This document shows positions 40,061 through 54,226 of a stretch of DNA of 64,000 nt, one piece after another. The stretch lies in assembly GCF_964355755.1 (NCBI RefSeq), contig NC_092680.1, positions 11,821,001 through 11,885,000 of the forward strand, read 5' to 3'. The notes below the pieces were generated by a model. That model was not told the DNA's origin. It did no database searches and was given only the letters and a program-made list of their open reading frames with translations. Positions within the stretch are counted from its first letter, which is position 1; every line of letters starts with the position of its first letter. The DNA is from Antedon mediterranea (lineage: Eukaryota > Echinodermata > Crinoidea > Comatulida > Antedonidae). The position numbers and the translations under genes were made by a program.

Positions 40061-41670
40061 TTGATGTTTTGTGTGAAAAAGTTTTGTCGAAATTCTCAAA
40101 ATGGTCTAAAACGTTTTTAAATACGATATTAAGCTGTTTTGTGCACTTAGATGATTTGTGTGAAAAGTTTTAACGAAATGCTCAAAATAGTCAAAAATGG
40201 TTTCTAATGTGATTTTAAGCACTTTGATGTTTTTGTGTAACCAAGTTTTTTCGAAAATCACAAAATGGTCTAAAACGTCTCCAAATGCAATTTGAAGCTT
40301 TTCTAAGCACTTTGGTGTTTTTATTTTAACAAGTTTTTTTGAAAATCACAAAATGGTCTAAAACGTCTCCAAATGCGATTTGAAGATATTCTGAGCACTT
40401 TGGTGTTTTTATGTTAAAAAGTTTTTTCGAAAATCACAAAATAGTCTAAAACGTCTCCAAATGCGATTTGAAGCTATTCTGTACACTTTGATGTTTTGTG
40501 TGAAAAAGTTTTGTCGAAATACTCAAAATGGTCTAAAACGTTTTTAAAACGATATTAAGCTATTTTGTGCTCTTTGATGTTTTTGTGTAACCAAGTTTCA
40601 TCGAAAATTACAAAATGGTCTAAAACGTCTCCAAATGCGATTTGAAGCTTTTCTAAGCACTTTGGTGTTTTTATGTTAACAAGTTTTTTTCGAAAATCAC
40701 GAAATGGTCTAAAACGTCTCCAAATGCGATTTGAAGATATTCTGAGCACTTTGGTGTTTTTATGTTAAAAAGTTTTTTCGAAAATCACAAAATGGTCTAA
40801 AACGTCTCCAAATGCGATTTGAAGCTCTTCTGTACACTTTGATGTTTTATGTGAAAAAGTTTTGTCGAAATGCTCAAAATGGTCTAAAACGTTTTTAAAT
40901 ACGATATTAAGCTGTTTTGTGCACTTTAATGATTTGTGTGAAAAGTTTTAACGAAATGCTCAAAATGGTCTAAAACGGTTTCTAATGTGATTTTAAGCAC
41001 TTTGATGTTTTTGTGTAACCAAGTTTTTTCGAAAATCACAAAATGGTCTAAAACGTCTCCAAATGCGATTTGAAGCTTTTCTAAGCACTTTGGTGTTTTT
41101 ATGTTAACAAGTTTTTTCGAAAATCACAAAATGGTCTAAAACGTCTCCAAATGCGATTTGAGGATATTCTGAGCACTTTGGTGTTTTTATGTTAAAAAGT
41201 TTTTTCGAAAATCACAAAATGGTCTAAAACGTCTCCAAATGCGATTTGAAGCTATTCTGTACACTTTGATGTTTTGTGTGAAAAAGTTTTGTCGAAATGC
41301 TCAAAATGGTCTAAAACGTTTTTAAAACGATATTAAGCTATTTTGTGCTCTTTGATTTTTTTGTGTAACCAAGTTTCATCGAAATCAACAAAATGGTCTA
41401 ATACGTCTCCAAATGCGATTTGAAGCTTTTCCAAGCACTTTGCTGTTTTTATGTTAACAAGTTTTTTCGAAAATCACAAAATGGTCTAAAACGTCTTCAA
41501 ATGCGATTTGAAGCTATTCTGTACACTTTGATGTTTTTGTGTGAAAAGTTTTATCGAAATGCTCAAAATGGTCTAAAACGGTTTCTAATGCGATTTGAAG
41601 CTATTCTGTACACTTTGAAGTTTTTTGTGAAAAAGTTTTCTCGAAATGCTCAAAATGGTCTAAAAAGTTT
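39255..41670 (+). repeat. ~1.2-kb local duplication within the 12.27-kb copy
   Basis: The block holding AAATACTCAAAATGG, CATCGAAAAT and a seven-T CGAAAATCACGAAATGG stretch occurs at about 39,310-40,050 and again at about 40,515-41,250, an offset of 1,205 bp. The second copy has TTTTATGTGAAAAAG at about 40,849 and ATTACAAAATGG at about 40,608. From 41,420 it continues into the GGTTTCTAATGCG/ATACCAT subtype. Confidence 0.75.
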
Positions 41671-42579
41671 TTATATACCATATTGAGCTATTTTGTGCAC
41701 TTTGATGTTTTTTGTGAAAAGTTTTATCGAAATGCTCAAAATGGTCTAAAACGGTTTCTATTGTGATTTTAAGCACTTTGATGATTTTGTGTAACCAAGT
41801 TTCATCGAAATGTACAAAATGGTCTAAAACGTCTCCAAATGCGATTTGAAGCTATTCTAAGTACTTTTGTGTTTTTATGTTAACAAGTTTTTTCGAAAAT
41901 CACAAAATGGTCTAAAACGTCTTCAAATGCGATTTGAAGCTATTCTGTACACTTTTATGTTTTGTGTGAAAAAGTTTTGTCGAAATTCTCAAAATGGTCT
42001 AAAACGTTTTTAAATACGATATTAAGCTGTTTTGTGCACTTTGATGATTTGTGTGAAAAGTTTTAACGAAATGCTCAAAATGGTCAAAAACGGTTTCTAA
42101 TGTGATTTTAAGCACTTTGATGTTTTTGTGTAACCAAGTTTTTTCAAAAATCACAAAATGGTCTAAAACGTCTCCAAATGCGATTTGAAGCTTTTCTAAG
42201 CACTTTGGTGTTTTTATGTTAACAAGTTTTTTCGAAAATCACAAAATGGTCTAAAACGTCTCCAAATGCGATTTGAAGATATTCTGAGCACTTTGGTGTT
42301 TTTATGTTAAAAAGTTTTTTCGAAAATCACAAAATAGTCTAAAACGTCTCCAAATGCGATTTGAAGCTATTCTGTACACTTTGATGTTTTGTGTGAAAAA
42401 GTTTTGTCGAAATGCTCAAAATGGTCTAAAACGTTTTTAAAACGATATTAAGCTATTTTGTGCTCTTTGATGTTTTTGTGTAACCAAGTTTCATCGAAAA
42501 TCACAAAATGGTCTAAAACGTCTCAAAATGCGATTTGAAGCTTTTCTAAGCACTTTGGTGTTTTTATGTTAACAAGTTT

Positions 42580-45500
42580 TTTCGAAAATCACGAAATGGT
42601 CTAAAATGTCTCCAAATGCGATTTGAAGATATTCTGAGCACTTTGGTGTTTTTATGTTAAAAAGTTTTTTCGAAAATCACAAAATGGTCTAAAACGTCTC
42701 CAAATGCGATTTGAAGCTCTTCTGTACACTTTGATGTTTTGTGTGAAAAAGTTTTGTCGAAATGCTCAAAATGGTCTAAAACGTTTTTAAATACGATATT
42801 AAGCTGTTTTGTGCACTTTGATGATTTGTGTGAAAAGTTTTAACGAAATGCTCAAAATGGTCTAAAACGGTTTCTAATGTGATTTTAAGCACTTTGATGT
42901 TTTTGTGTAACCAAGTTTTTTCGAAAATCACAAAATAGTCTAAAACGTCTCCAAATGCGATTTGAAGCTTTTCTAAGCACTTTGGTGTTTTTATGTTAAC
43001 AAGTTTTTTCGAAAATCACAAAATGGTCTAAAACGTCTCCAAATGCGATTTGAGGATATTCTGAGCACTTTGGTGTTTTTTTGTTAAAAAGTTTTTTCGA
43101 AAATCACAAAATGGTCTAAAACGTCTCCAAATGCGATTTGAAGCTATTCTGTACACTTTGATGTTTTGTGTAAAAAAGTTTTGTCGAAATGCTCAAAATG
43201 GTCTAAAACGTTTTTAAATACGATATTAAGCTATTTTGTGATCTTTGATGTTTTTGTGTGAAAAGTTTTATCGAAATGCTCAAAATGGTCTAAAACGGTT
43301 TCTATTGTGATTTTAAGCACTTTGATGATTTTGTGTAACCAAGTTTCATCGAAATGTACAAAATGGTCTAAAACGTCTCCAAATGCGATTTGAAGCTATT
43401 CTAAGTACTTTTGTGTTTTTATGTTAACAAGTTTTTTCGAAAATCACAAAATGGTCTAAAACGTCTCCAAATGCGATTTGAAGCTATTCTGTACACTTTG
43501 ATGTTTTGTGTGAAAAAGTTTTGTCGAAATGCTCAAAATGGTCTAAAACGTTTTTAAATACGATATTAGGCTATTTTGTGATCTTTGATGTTTTTGTGTG
43601 AAAAGTTTTATCGAAATGCTCAAAATGGTCTAAAACGGTTTCTATTGTGATTTTAAGCACTTTGATGATTTTGTGTAACCAAGTTTCATCGAAATGTACA
43701 AAATGGTCTAAAACGTCTCCAAATGCGATTTGAAGCTATTCTAAGTACTTTTGTGTTTTTAAGTTAACAAGTTTTTTTCGAAAATCACAAAATGGTCTAA
43801 AACGTCTTCAAATGCGATTTGAAGCTATTCTGTACACTTTGATGTTTTGTGTGAAAAAGTTTTGTCAAAATGCTCAAAATGGTCTAAAACGTTTTTAAAA
43901 CGATATTAAGCTATTTTGTGTTCTTTGATGTTTTTGTGTAACCAAGTTTCATCGAAAATCACAAAATGGTCTAAAACGTCTCCAAATGCGATTTGAAGCT
44001 TTTCTAAGCACTTTGGTGTTTTTATGTTAACAAGTTTTTTCGAAAATCACAAAATGGTCTAAAACGTCTCCAAATGCGATTTGAAGCTCTTTTGTACACT
44101 TTGATGTTTTGTGGGAAAAAGTTTTGTCGAAATTCTCAAAATGGTCTAAAACGTTTTTAAATACGATATTAAGCTGTTTTGTGCACTTTGATGATTTGTG
44201 TGAAAAGTTTTAACGAAATGCTCAAAATGGTCAAAAACGGTTTCTAATGTGATTTTAAGCACTTTGATGTTTTTGTGTAACCAAGTTTTTTCGAAAATCA
44301 CAAAATGGTCTAAAACGTCTCCAAATGCGATTTGAAGCTATTCTGTACACTTTGATGTTTTGTGTGAAAAAGTTTTGTCGAAATGCTCAAAATGGTCTAA
44401 AACGTTTTTAAAACGATATTAAGCTATTTTGTGCTCTTTGATGTTTTTGTGTAACCAAGTTTCATCGAAATCAACAAAATGGTCTAATACGTCTCCAAAT
44501 GCGATTTGAAGCTTTTCCAAGCACTTTGCTGTTTTTATGTTAACAAGTTTTTTCGAAAATCACAAAATGGTCTAAAATGTCTTCAAATGCGATTTGAAGC
44601 TATTCTGTACACTTTGATGTTTTGTGTGAAAAAGTTTTGTCGAAATGCTCAAAATGGTCTAAAACGTTTTTAAATACGATATTAAGCTATTTTGTGATCT
44701 TTGATGTTTTTGTGTGAAAAGTTTTATCGAAATGCTCAAAATGGTCTAAAACGGTTTCTAATGCGATTTGAAGCTATTCTGTACCCTTTTGAAGTTTTTT
44801 GTGAAAAAGTTTTCTCGAAATGCTCAAAATGGTCTAAAAAGTTTTTATATACCATATTAAGCTATTTTGTGCACTTTGATGTTTTTTGTGAAAAGTTTTA
44901 TCGAAATGCTCAAAATGGTCTAAAACGGTTTCTATTGTGATTTTAAGCACTTTGATGATTTTGTGTAACCAAGTTTCATCGAAATGTACAAAATGGTCTA
45001 AAACGTCTCCAAATGCGATTTGAAGCTATTCTAAGTACTTTTGTGTTTTTATGTTAACAAGTTTTTTCGAAAATCACAAAATGGTCTAAAACGTCTTCAA
45101 ATGCGATTTGAAGCTATTCTGTACACTTTGAAGTTTTGTGTGAAAAAGTTTTGTCGAAATGCTCAAAATGGTCAAAAACGGTTTCTAATGTGATTTTAAG
45201 CACTTTGATGTTTTTGTGTAACCAAGTTTTTTAAAAAATCACAAAATGGTCTAAAACGTCTCCAAATGCGATTTGAAGCTTTTCTAAGCACTTTGGTGTT
45301 TTTATGTTAACAAGTTTTTTCGAAAATCAATAAATGGTCTAAAACGTCTCCAAATGCGATTTGAAGATATTCTGAGCACTTTGGTGTTTTTATGTTAAAA
45401 AGTTTTTTCGAAAATCACAAAATAGTCTAAAACGTCTCAAAATGCGATTTGAAGCTATTCTGTACACTTTGATGTTTTGTGTGAAAAAGTTTTGTCGAAA

Positions 45501-46357
45501 TGCTCAAAATGGTCTAAAACGTTTTTAAAACGATATTAAGCTATTTTGTGCTCTTTGATGTTTTTGTGTAACCAAGTTTCATCGAAAATCACAAAATGGT
45601 CTAAAACGTCTCAAAATGCGATTTGAAGCTTTTCTAAGCACTTTGGTGTTTTTATGTTAAGAAGTTTTTTCGAAAATCACGAAATGGTCTAAAATGTCTC
45701 CAAATGCGATTTGAAGATATTCTGAGCACTTTGGTGTTTTTATGTTAAAAAGTTTTTTCGAAAATCACAAAATGGTCTAAAACGTCTTCAAATGCGATTT
45801 GAAGCTATTCTGTACACTTTGATGTTTTGTGTGAAAAAGTTTTGTCAAAATGCTCAAAATGGTCTAAAAAGTTTTTAAAACGATATTAAGCTATTTTGTG
45901 CTCTTTGATGTTTTTGTGTAACCAAGTTTTATCGAAAATCAAAAAATGGTCTAAAACGTCTCCAAATGCGATTTGAAGCTTTTCTAAGCACTTTGGTGTT
46001 TTTATGTTAACAAGTTTTTTCGAAAATCACAAAATGGTCTAAAACGTCTCCAAATGCGATTTGAAGCTCTTCTGTACACTTTGATGTTTTGTGTGAAAAA
46101 GTTTTGTCGAAATTCTCAAAATGGTCTAAAACGTTTTTAAATACGATATTAAGCTGTTTTGGGCACTTTGATGATTTGTGTGAAAAGCTTTAACGAAATG
46201 CTCAAAATGGTCAAAAACGGTTTCTAATGTGATTTTAAGCACTTTGATGTTTTTGTGTAACCAAGTTTTTTCGAAAATCACAAAATTGTCTAAAACGTCT
46301 CCAAATGCGATTTGAAGCTTTTCTAAGCACTTTGGTGTTTTTATGTTAACAAGTTTT
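42580..46357 (+). repeat. 3,777-bp tandem duplication, copy 1
   Basis: Every landmark checked recurs exactly 3,777 bp later: HOR start 42,735/46,512, GTGTAAAAAAG (about 43,169/46,946), AAATCAATAA (45,324/49,101) and AAAATTGTCT (about 46,270/50,047). I noticed one base difference, CTCTTTTGTAC here (about 44,090) against CTCTTCTGTAC in copy 2. Edges are set by loss of matching near 42,540 and 46,350. Confidence 0.9.
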
Positions 46358-49300
46358 TTCGAAAATCACGAAATGGTCTAAAATGTCTCCAAATGCGATT
46401 TGAAGATATTCTGAGCACTTTGGTGTTTTTATGTTAAAAAGTTTTTTCGAAAATCACAAAATGGTCTAAAACGTCTCCAAATGCGATTTGAAGCTCTTCT
46501 GTACACTTTGATGTTTTGTGTGAAAAAGTTTTGTCGAAATGCTCAAAATGGTCTAAAACGTTTTTAAATACGATATTAAGCTGTTTTGTGCACTTTGATG
46601 ATTTGTGTGAAAAGTTTTAACGAAATGCTCAAAATGGTCTAAAACGGTTTCTAATGTGATTTTAAGCACTTTGATGTTTTTGTGTAACCAAGTTTTTTCG
46701 AAAATCACAAAATAGTCTAAAACGTCTCCAAATGCGATTTGAAGCTTTTCTAAGCACTTTGGTGTTTTTATGTTAACAAGTTTTTTCGAAAATCACAAAA
46801 TGGTCTAAAACGTCTCCAAATGCGATTTGAGGATATTCTGAGCACTTTGGTGTTTTTTTGTTAAAAAGTTTTTTCGAAAATCACAAAATGGTCTAAAACG
46901 TCTCCAAATGCGATTTGAAGCTATTCTGTACACTTTGATGTTTTGTGTAAAAAAGTTTTGTCGAAATGCTCAAAATGGTCTAAAACGTTTTTAAATACGA
47001 TATTAAGCTATTTTGTGATCTTTGATGTTTTTGTGTGAAAAGTTTTATCGAAATGCTCAAAATGGTCTAAAACGGTTTCTATTGTGATTTTAAGCACTTT
47101 GATGATTTTGTGTAACCAAGTTTCATCGAAATGTACAAAATGGTCTAAAACGTCTCCAAATGCGATTTGAAGCTATTCTAAGTACTTTTGTGTTTTTATG
47201 TTAACAAGTTTTTTCGAAAATCACAAAATGGTCTAAAACGTCTCCAAATGCGATTTGAAGCTATTCTGTACACTTTGATGTTTTGTGTGAAAAAGTTTTG
47301 TCGAAATGCTCAAAATGGTCTAAAACGTTTTTAAATACGATATTAGGCTATTTTGTGATCTTTGATGTTTTTGTGTGAAAAGTTTTATCGAAATGCTCAA
47401 AATGGTCTAAAACGGTTTCTATTGTGATTTTAAGCACTTTGATGATTTTGTGTAACCAAGTTTCATCGAAATGTACAAAATGGTCTAAAACGTCTCCAAA
47501 TGCGATTTGAAGCTATTCTAAGTACTTTTGTGTTTTTATGTTAACAAGTTTTTTTCGAAAATCACAAAATGGTCTAAAACGTCTTCAAATGCGATTTGAA
47601 GCTATTCTGTACACTTTGATGTTTTGTGTGAAAAAGTTTTGTCAAAATGCTCAAAATGGTCTAAAACGTTTTTAAAACGATATTAAGCTATTTTGTGTTC
47701 TTTGATGTTTTTGTGTAACCAAGTTTCATCGAAAATCACAAAATGGTCTAAAACGTCTCCAAATGCGATTTGAAGCTTTTCTAAGCACTTTGGTGTTTTT
47801 ATGTTAACAAGTTTTTTCGAAAATCACAAAATGGTCTAAAACGTCTCCAAATGCGATTTGAAGCTCTTCTGTACACTTTGATGTTTTGTGGGAAAAAGTT
47901 TTGTCGAAATTCTCAAAATGGTCTAAAACGTTTTTAAATACGATATTAAGCTGTTTTGTGCACTTTGATGATTTGTGTGAAAAGTTTTAACGAAATGCTC
48001 AAAATGGTCAAAAACGGTTTCTAATGTGATTTTAAGCACTTTGATGTTTTTGTGTAACCAAGTTTTTTCGAAAATCACAAAATGGTCTAAAACGTCTCCA
48101 AATGCGATTTGAAGCTATTCTGTACACTTTGATGTTTTGTGTGAAAAAGTTTTGTCGAAATGCTCAAAATGGTCTAAAACGTTTTTAAAACGATATTAAG
48201 CTATTTTGTGCTCTTTGATGTTTTTGTGTAACCAAGTTTCATCGAAATCAACAAAATGGTCTAATACGTCTCCAAATGCGATTTGAAGCTTTTCCAAGCA
48301 CTTTGCTGTTTTTATGTTAACAAGTTTTTTCGAAAATCACAAAATGGTCTAAAATGTCTTCAAATGCGATTTGAAGCTATTCTGTACACTTTGATGTTTT
48401 GTGTGAAAAAGTTTTGTCGAAATGCTCAAAATGGTCTAAAACGTTTTTAAATACGATATTAAGCTATTTTGTGATCTTTGATGTTTTTGTGTGAAAAGTT
48501 TTATCGAAATGCTCAAAATGGTCTAAAACGGTTTCTAATGCGATTTGAAGCTATTCTGTACCCTTTTGAAGTTTTTTGTGAAAAAGTTTTCTCGAAATGC
48601 TCAAAATGGTCTAAAAAGTTTTTATATACCATATTAAGCTATTTTGTGCACTTTGATGTTTTTTGTGAAAAGTTTTATCGAAATGCTCAAAATGGTCTAA
48701 AACGGTTTCTATTGTGATTTTAAGCACTTTGATGATTTTGTGTAACCAAGTTTCATCGAAATGTACAAAATGGTCTAAAACGTCTCCAAATGCGATTTGA
48801 AGCTATTCTAAGTACTTTTGTGTTTTTATGTTAACAAGTTTTTTCGAAAATCACAAAATGGTCTAAAACGTCTTCAAATGCGATTTGAAGCTATTCTGTA
48901 CACTTTGAAGTTTTGTGTGAAAAAGTTTTGTCGAAATGCTCAAAATGGTCAAAAACGGTTTCTAATGTGATTTTAAGCACTTTGATGTTTTTGTGTAACC
49001 AAGTTTTTTAAAAAATCACAAAATGGTCTAAAACGTCTCCAAATGCGATTTGAAGCTTTTCTAAGCACTTTGGTGTTTTTATGTTAACAAGTTTTTTCGA
49101 AAATCAATAAATGGTCTAAAACGTCTCCAAATGCGATTTGAAGATATTCTGAGCACTTTGGTGTTTTTATGTTAAAAAGTTTTTTCGAAAATCACAAAAT
49201 AGTCTAAAACGTCTCAAAATGCGATTTGAAGCTATTCTGTACACTTTGATGTTTTGTGTGAAAAAGTTTTGTCGAAATGCTCAAAATGGTCTAAAACGTT

Positions 49301-50134
49301 TTTAAAACGATATTAAGCTATTTTGTGCTCTTTGATGTTTTTGTGTAACCAAGTTTCATCGAAAATCACAAAATGGTCTAAAACGTCTCAAAATGCGATT
49401 TGAAGCTTTTCTAAGCACTTTGGTGTTTTTATGTTAAGAAGTTTTTTCGAAAATCACGAAATGGTCTAAAATGTCTCCAAATGCGATTTGAAGATATTCT
49501 GAGCACTTTGGTGTTTTTATGTTAAAAAGTTTTTTCGAAAATCACAAAATGGTCTAAAACGTCTTCAAATGCGATTTGAAGCTATTCTGTACACTTTGAT
49601 GTTTTGTGTGAAAAAGTTTTGTCAAAATGCTCAAAATGGTCTAAAAAGTTTTTAAAACGATATTAAGCTATTTTGTGCTCTTTGATGTTTTTGTGTAACC
49701 AAGTTTTATCGAAAATCAAAAAATGGTCTAAAACGTCTCCAAATGCGATTTGAAGCTTTTCTAAGCACTTTGGTGTTTTTATGTTAACAAGTTTTTTCGA
49801 AAATCACAAAATGGTCTAAAACGTCTCCAAATGCGATTTGAAGCTCTTCTGTACACTTTGATGTTTTGTGTGAAAAAGTTTTGTCGAAATTCTCAAAATG
49901 GTCTAAAACGTTTTTAAATACGATATTAAGCTGTTTTGGGCACTTTGATGATTTGTGTGAAAAGCTTTAACGAAATGCTCAAAATGGTCAAAAACGGTTT
50001 CTAATGTGATTTTAAGCACTTTGATGTTTTTGTGTAACCAAGTTTTTTCGAAAATCACAAAATTGTCTAAAACGTCTCCAAATGCGATTTGAAGCTTTTC
50101 TAAGCACTTTGGTGTTTTTATGTTAACAAGTTTT
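46358..50134 (+). repeat. 3,777-bp tandem duplication, copy 2
   Basis: Directly adjoins copy 1 and is near-identical to it. It ends where copy 1 continues CACGAAATGG...AAATGTCTCC but this copy continues CACAAAATGG...AAACGTCTCC (about 50,134). Its right part was then duplicated again with a 2,746-bp period. Confidence 0.9.
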
Positions 50135-51480
50135 TTCGAAAATCACAAAATGGTCTAAAACGTCTCCAAATGCGATTTGAAGATATTCTGAGCACTTTGG
50201 TGTTTTTATGTTAAAAAGTTTTTTCGAAAATCACAAAATAGTCTAAAACGTCTCCAAATGCGATTTGAAGCTATTCTGTACACTTTGATGTTTTGTGTGA
50301 AAAAGTTTTGTCGAAATGCTCAAAATGGTCTAAAACGTTTTTAAAACGATATTAAGCTATTTTGTGCTCTTTGATGTTTTTGTGTAACCAAGTTTCATCG
50401 AAAATCACAAAATGGTCTAAAACGTCTCCAAATGCGATTTGAAGCTTTTCTAAGCACTTTGGTGTTTTTATGTTAACAAGTTTTTTCGAAAATCACGAAA
50501 TGGTCTAAAATGTCTCCAAATGCGATTTGAAGATATTCTGAGCACTTTGGTGTTTTTATGTTAAAACGTTTTTTCGAAAATCACAAAATGGTCTAAAACG
50601 TTTTTAAATACGATATTAAGCTATTTTGTGATCTTTGATGTTTTTGTGTGAAAAGTTTTATCGAAATGCTCAAAATGGTCTAAAACGGTTTCTAATGCGA
50701 TTTGAAGCTATTCTGTACACTTTGAAGTTTTTTGTGAAAAAGTTTTCTCGAAATGCTCAAAATGGTCTATAACGTTTTTATATACCATATTAAGCTATTT
50801 TGTGCACTTTGATGTTTTTTGTGAAAAGTTTTATCGAAATTCTCAAAATGGTCTAAAACGGTTTCTATTGTGATTTTAAGCACTTTGATGATTTTGTGTA
50901 ACCAAGTTTCATCGAAATGTACAAAATGGTCTAAAACGTCTCCAAATGCGATTTGAAGCTCTTCTGTACACTTTGATGTTTTGTGTGAAAAAGTTTTGTC
51001 GAAATTCTCAAAATGGTCTAAAACGTTTTTAAATACGATATTAAGCTGTTTTGTGCACTTTGATGATTTGTGTGAAAAGTTTTAACGAAATGCTCAAAAT
51101 GGTCAAAAATGGTTTCTAATGTGATTTTAAGCACTTTGATGTTTTTGTGTAACCAAGTTTTTTAAAAAATCACAAAATGGTCTAAAACGTCTCCAAATGC
51201 GATTTGAAGCTTTTCTAAGCACTTTGGTGTTTTTTTGTTAACAAGTTTTTTCGAAAATCACAAAATGGTCTAAAACGTCTCCAAATGCGATTTGAAGCTC
51301 TTCTGTACACTTTGATGTTTTGTGTGAAAAAGTTTTGTCGAAATTCTCAAAATGGTCTAAAACGTTTTTAAATACGATATTAAGCTGTTTTGTGCACTTT
51401 GATGATTTGTGTGAAAAGTTTTAACGAAATGCTCAAAATGGTCAAAAACGGTTTCTAATGTGATTTTAAGCACTTTGATG
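48735..51480 (+). repeat. 2,746-bp tandem duplication, copy 1
   Basis: Landmarks recur at exactly 2,746 bp: AAATCAATAA (49,101/51,847), GGTCTATAACG (50,764/53,510), GGTCAAAAAT (51,101/53,847), and the HOR start (51,316/54,062). The left edge lies inside GTGATTTTAAGCACTTTGATG, the shared end of two alpha monomer types: G precedes the first copy and B precedes the second. The crossover was therefore within that shared stretch. Confidence 0.92.
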
Positions 51481-54226
51481 ATTTTGTGTAACCAAGTTTC
51501 ATCGAAATGTACAAAATGGTCTAAAACGTCTCCAAATGCGATTTGAAGCTATTCTAAGTACTTTTGTGTTTTTATGTTAACAAGTTTTTTCGAAAATCAC
51601 AAAATGGTCTAAAACGTCTTCAAATGCGATTTGAAGCTATTCTGTACACTTTGAAGTTTTGTGTGAAAAAGTTTTGTCGAAATGCTCAAAATGGTCAAAA
51701 ACGGTTTCTAATGTGATTTTAAGCACTTTGATGTTTTTGTGTAACCAAGTTTTTTAAAAAATCACAAAATGGTCTAAAACGTCTCCAAATGCGATTTGAA
51801 GCTTTTCTAAGCACTTTGGTGTTTTTATGTTAACAAGTTTTTTCGAAAATCAATAAATGGTCTAAAACGTCTCCAAATGCGATTTGAAGATATTCTGAGC
51901 ACTTTGGTGTTTTTATGTTAAAAAGTTTTTTCGAAAATCACAAAATAGTCTAAAACGTCTCAAAATGCGATTTGAAGCTATTCTGTACACTTTGATGTTT
52001 TGTGTGAAAAAGTTTTGTCGAAATGCTCAAAATGGTCTAAAACGTTTTTAAAACGATATTAAGCTATTTTGTGCTCTTTGATGTTTTTGTGTAACCAAGT
52101 TTCATCGAAAATCACAAAATGGTCTAAAACGTCTCAAAATGCGATTTGAAGCTTTTCTAAGGACTTTGGTGTTTTTATGTTAAGAAGTTTTTTCGAAAAT
52201 CACGAAATGGTCTAAAATGTCTCCAAATGCGATTTGAAGATATTCTGAGCACTTTGGTGTTTTTATGTTAAAAAGTTTTTTCGAAAATCACAAAATGGTC
52301 TAAAACGTCTTCAAATGCGATTTGAAGCTATTCTGTACACTTTGATGTTTTGTGTGAAAAAGTTTTGTCAAAATGCTCAAAATGGTCTAAAAAGTTTTTA
52401 AAACGATATTAAGCTATTTTGTGCTCTTTGATGTTTTTGTGTAACCAAGTTTTATCGAAAATCAAAAAATGGTCTAAAACGTCTCCAAATGCGATTTGAA
52501 GCTTTTCTAAGCACTTTGGTGTTTTTATGTTAACAAGTTTTTTCGAAAATCACAAAATGGTCTAAAACGTCTCCAAATGCGATTTGAAGCTCTTCTGTAC
52601 ACTTTGATGTTTTGTGTGAAAAAGTTTTGTCGAAATTCTCAAAATGGTCTAAAACGTTTTTAAATACGATATTAAGCTGTTTTGGGCACTTTGATGATTT
52701 GTGTGAAAAGCTTTAACGAAATGCTCAAAATGGTCAAAAACGGTTTCTAATGTGATTTTAAGCACTTTGATGTTTTTGTGTAACCAAGTTTTTTCGAAAA
52801 TCACAAAATTGTCTAAAACGTCTCCAAATGCGATTTGAAGCTTTTCTAAGCACTTTGGTGTTTTTATGTTAACAAGTTTTTTCGAAAATCACAAAATGGT
52901 CTAAAACGTCTCCAAATGCGATTTGAAGATATTCTGAGCACTTTGGTGTTTTTATGTTAAAAAGTTTTTTCGAAAATCACAAAATAGTCTAAAACGTCTC
53001 CAAATGCGATTTGAAGCTATTCTGTACACTTTGATGTTTTGTGTGAAAAAGTTTTGTCGAAATGCTCAAAATGGTCTAAAACGTTTTTAAAACGATATTA
53101 AGCTATTTTGTGCTCTTTGATGTTTTTGTGTAACCAAGTTTCATCGAAAATCACAAAATGGTCTAAAACGTCTCCAAATGCGATTTGAAGCTTTTCTAAG
53201 CACTTTGGTGTTTTTATGTTAACAAGTTTTTTCGAAAATCACGAAATGGTCTAAAATGTCTCCAAATGCGATTTGAAGATATTCTGAGCACTTTGGTGTT
53301 TTTATGTTAAAACGTTTTTTCGAAAATCACAAAATGGTCTAAAACGTTTTTAAATACGATATTAAGCTATTTTGTGATCTTTGATGTTTTTGTGTGAAAA
53401 GTTTTATCGAAATGCTCAAAATGGTCTAAAACGGTTTCTAATGCGATTTGAAGCTATTCTGTACACTTTGAAGTTTTTTGTGAAAAAGTTTTCTCGAAAT
53501 GCTCAAAATGGTCTATAACGTTTTTATATACCATATTAAGCTATTTTGTGCACTTTGATGTTTTTTGTGAAAAGTTTTATCGAAATTCTCAAAATGGTCT
53601 AAAACGGTTTCTATTGTGATTTTAAGCACTTTGATGATTTTGTGTAACCAAGTTTCATCGAAATGTACAAAATGGTCTAAAACGTCTCCAAATGCGATTT
53701 GAAGCTCTTCTGTACACTTTGATGTTTTGTGTGAAAAAGTTTTGTCGAAATTCTCAAAATGGTCTAAAACGTTTTTAAATACGATATTAAGCTGTTTTGT
53801 GCACTTTGATGATTTGTGTGAAAAGTTTTAACGAAATGCTCAAAATGGTCAAAAATGGTTTCTAATGTGATTTTAAGCACTTTGATGTTTTTGTGTAACC
53901 AAGTTTTTTAAAAAATCACAAAATGGTCTAAAACGTCTCCAAATGCGATTTGAAGCTTTTCTAAGCACTTTGGTGTTTTTTTGTTAACAAGTTTTTTCGA
54001 AAATCACAAAATGGTCTAAAACGTCTCCAAATGCGATTTGAAGCTCTTCTGTACACTTTGATGTTTTGTGTGAAAAAGTTTTGTCGAAATTCTCAAAATG
54101 GTCTAAAACGTTTTTAAATACGATATTAAGCTGTTTTGTGCACTTTGATGATTTGTGTGAAAAGTTTTAACGAAATGCTCAAAATGGTCAAAAACGGTTT
54201 CTAATGTGATTTTAAGCACTTTGATG
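51481..54226 (+). repeat. 2,746-bp tandem duplication, copy 2
   Basis: Abuts copy 1. I noticed one difference, TAAGGACTTTGG at about 52,159 against TAAGCACTTTGG in copy 1. It ends after CACTTTGATG at 54,226, where the next monomer starts TTTTTGTGTAACC rather than ATTTTGTGTAACC. Confidence 0.92.

Noticed and set aside
45324-45333. AATAAA polyadenylation-like motif in AAATCAATAA (also 49,101 and 51,847).
   Set aside because: It is a single monomer variant spread by the 3,777- and 2,746-bp duplications, with no gene upstream.
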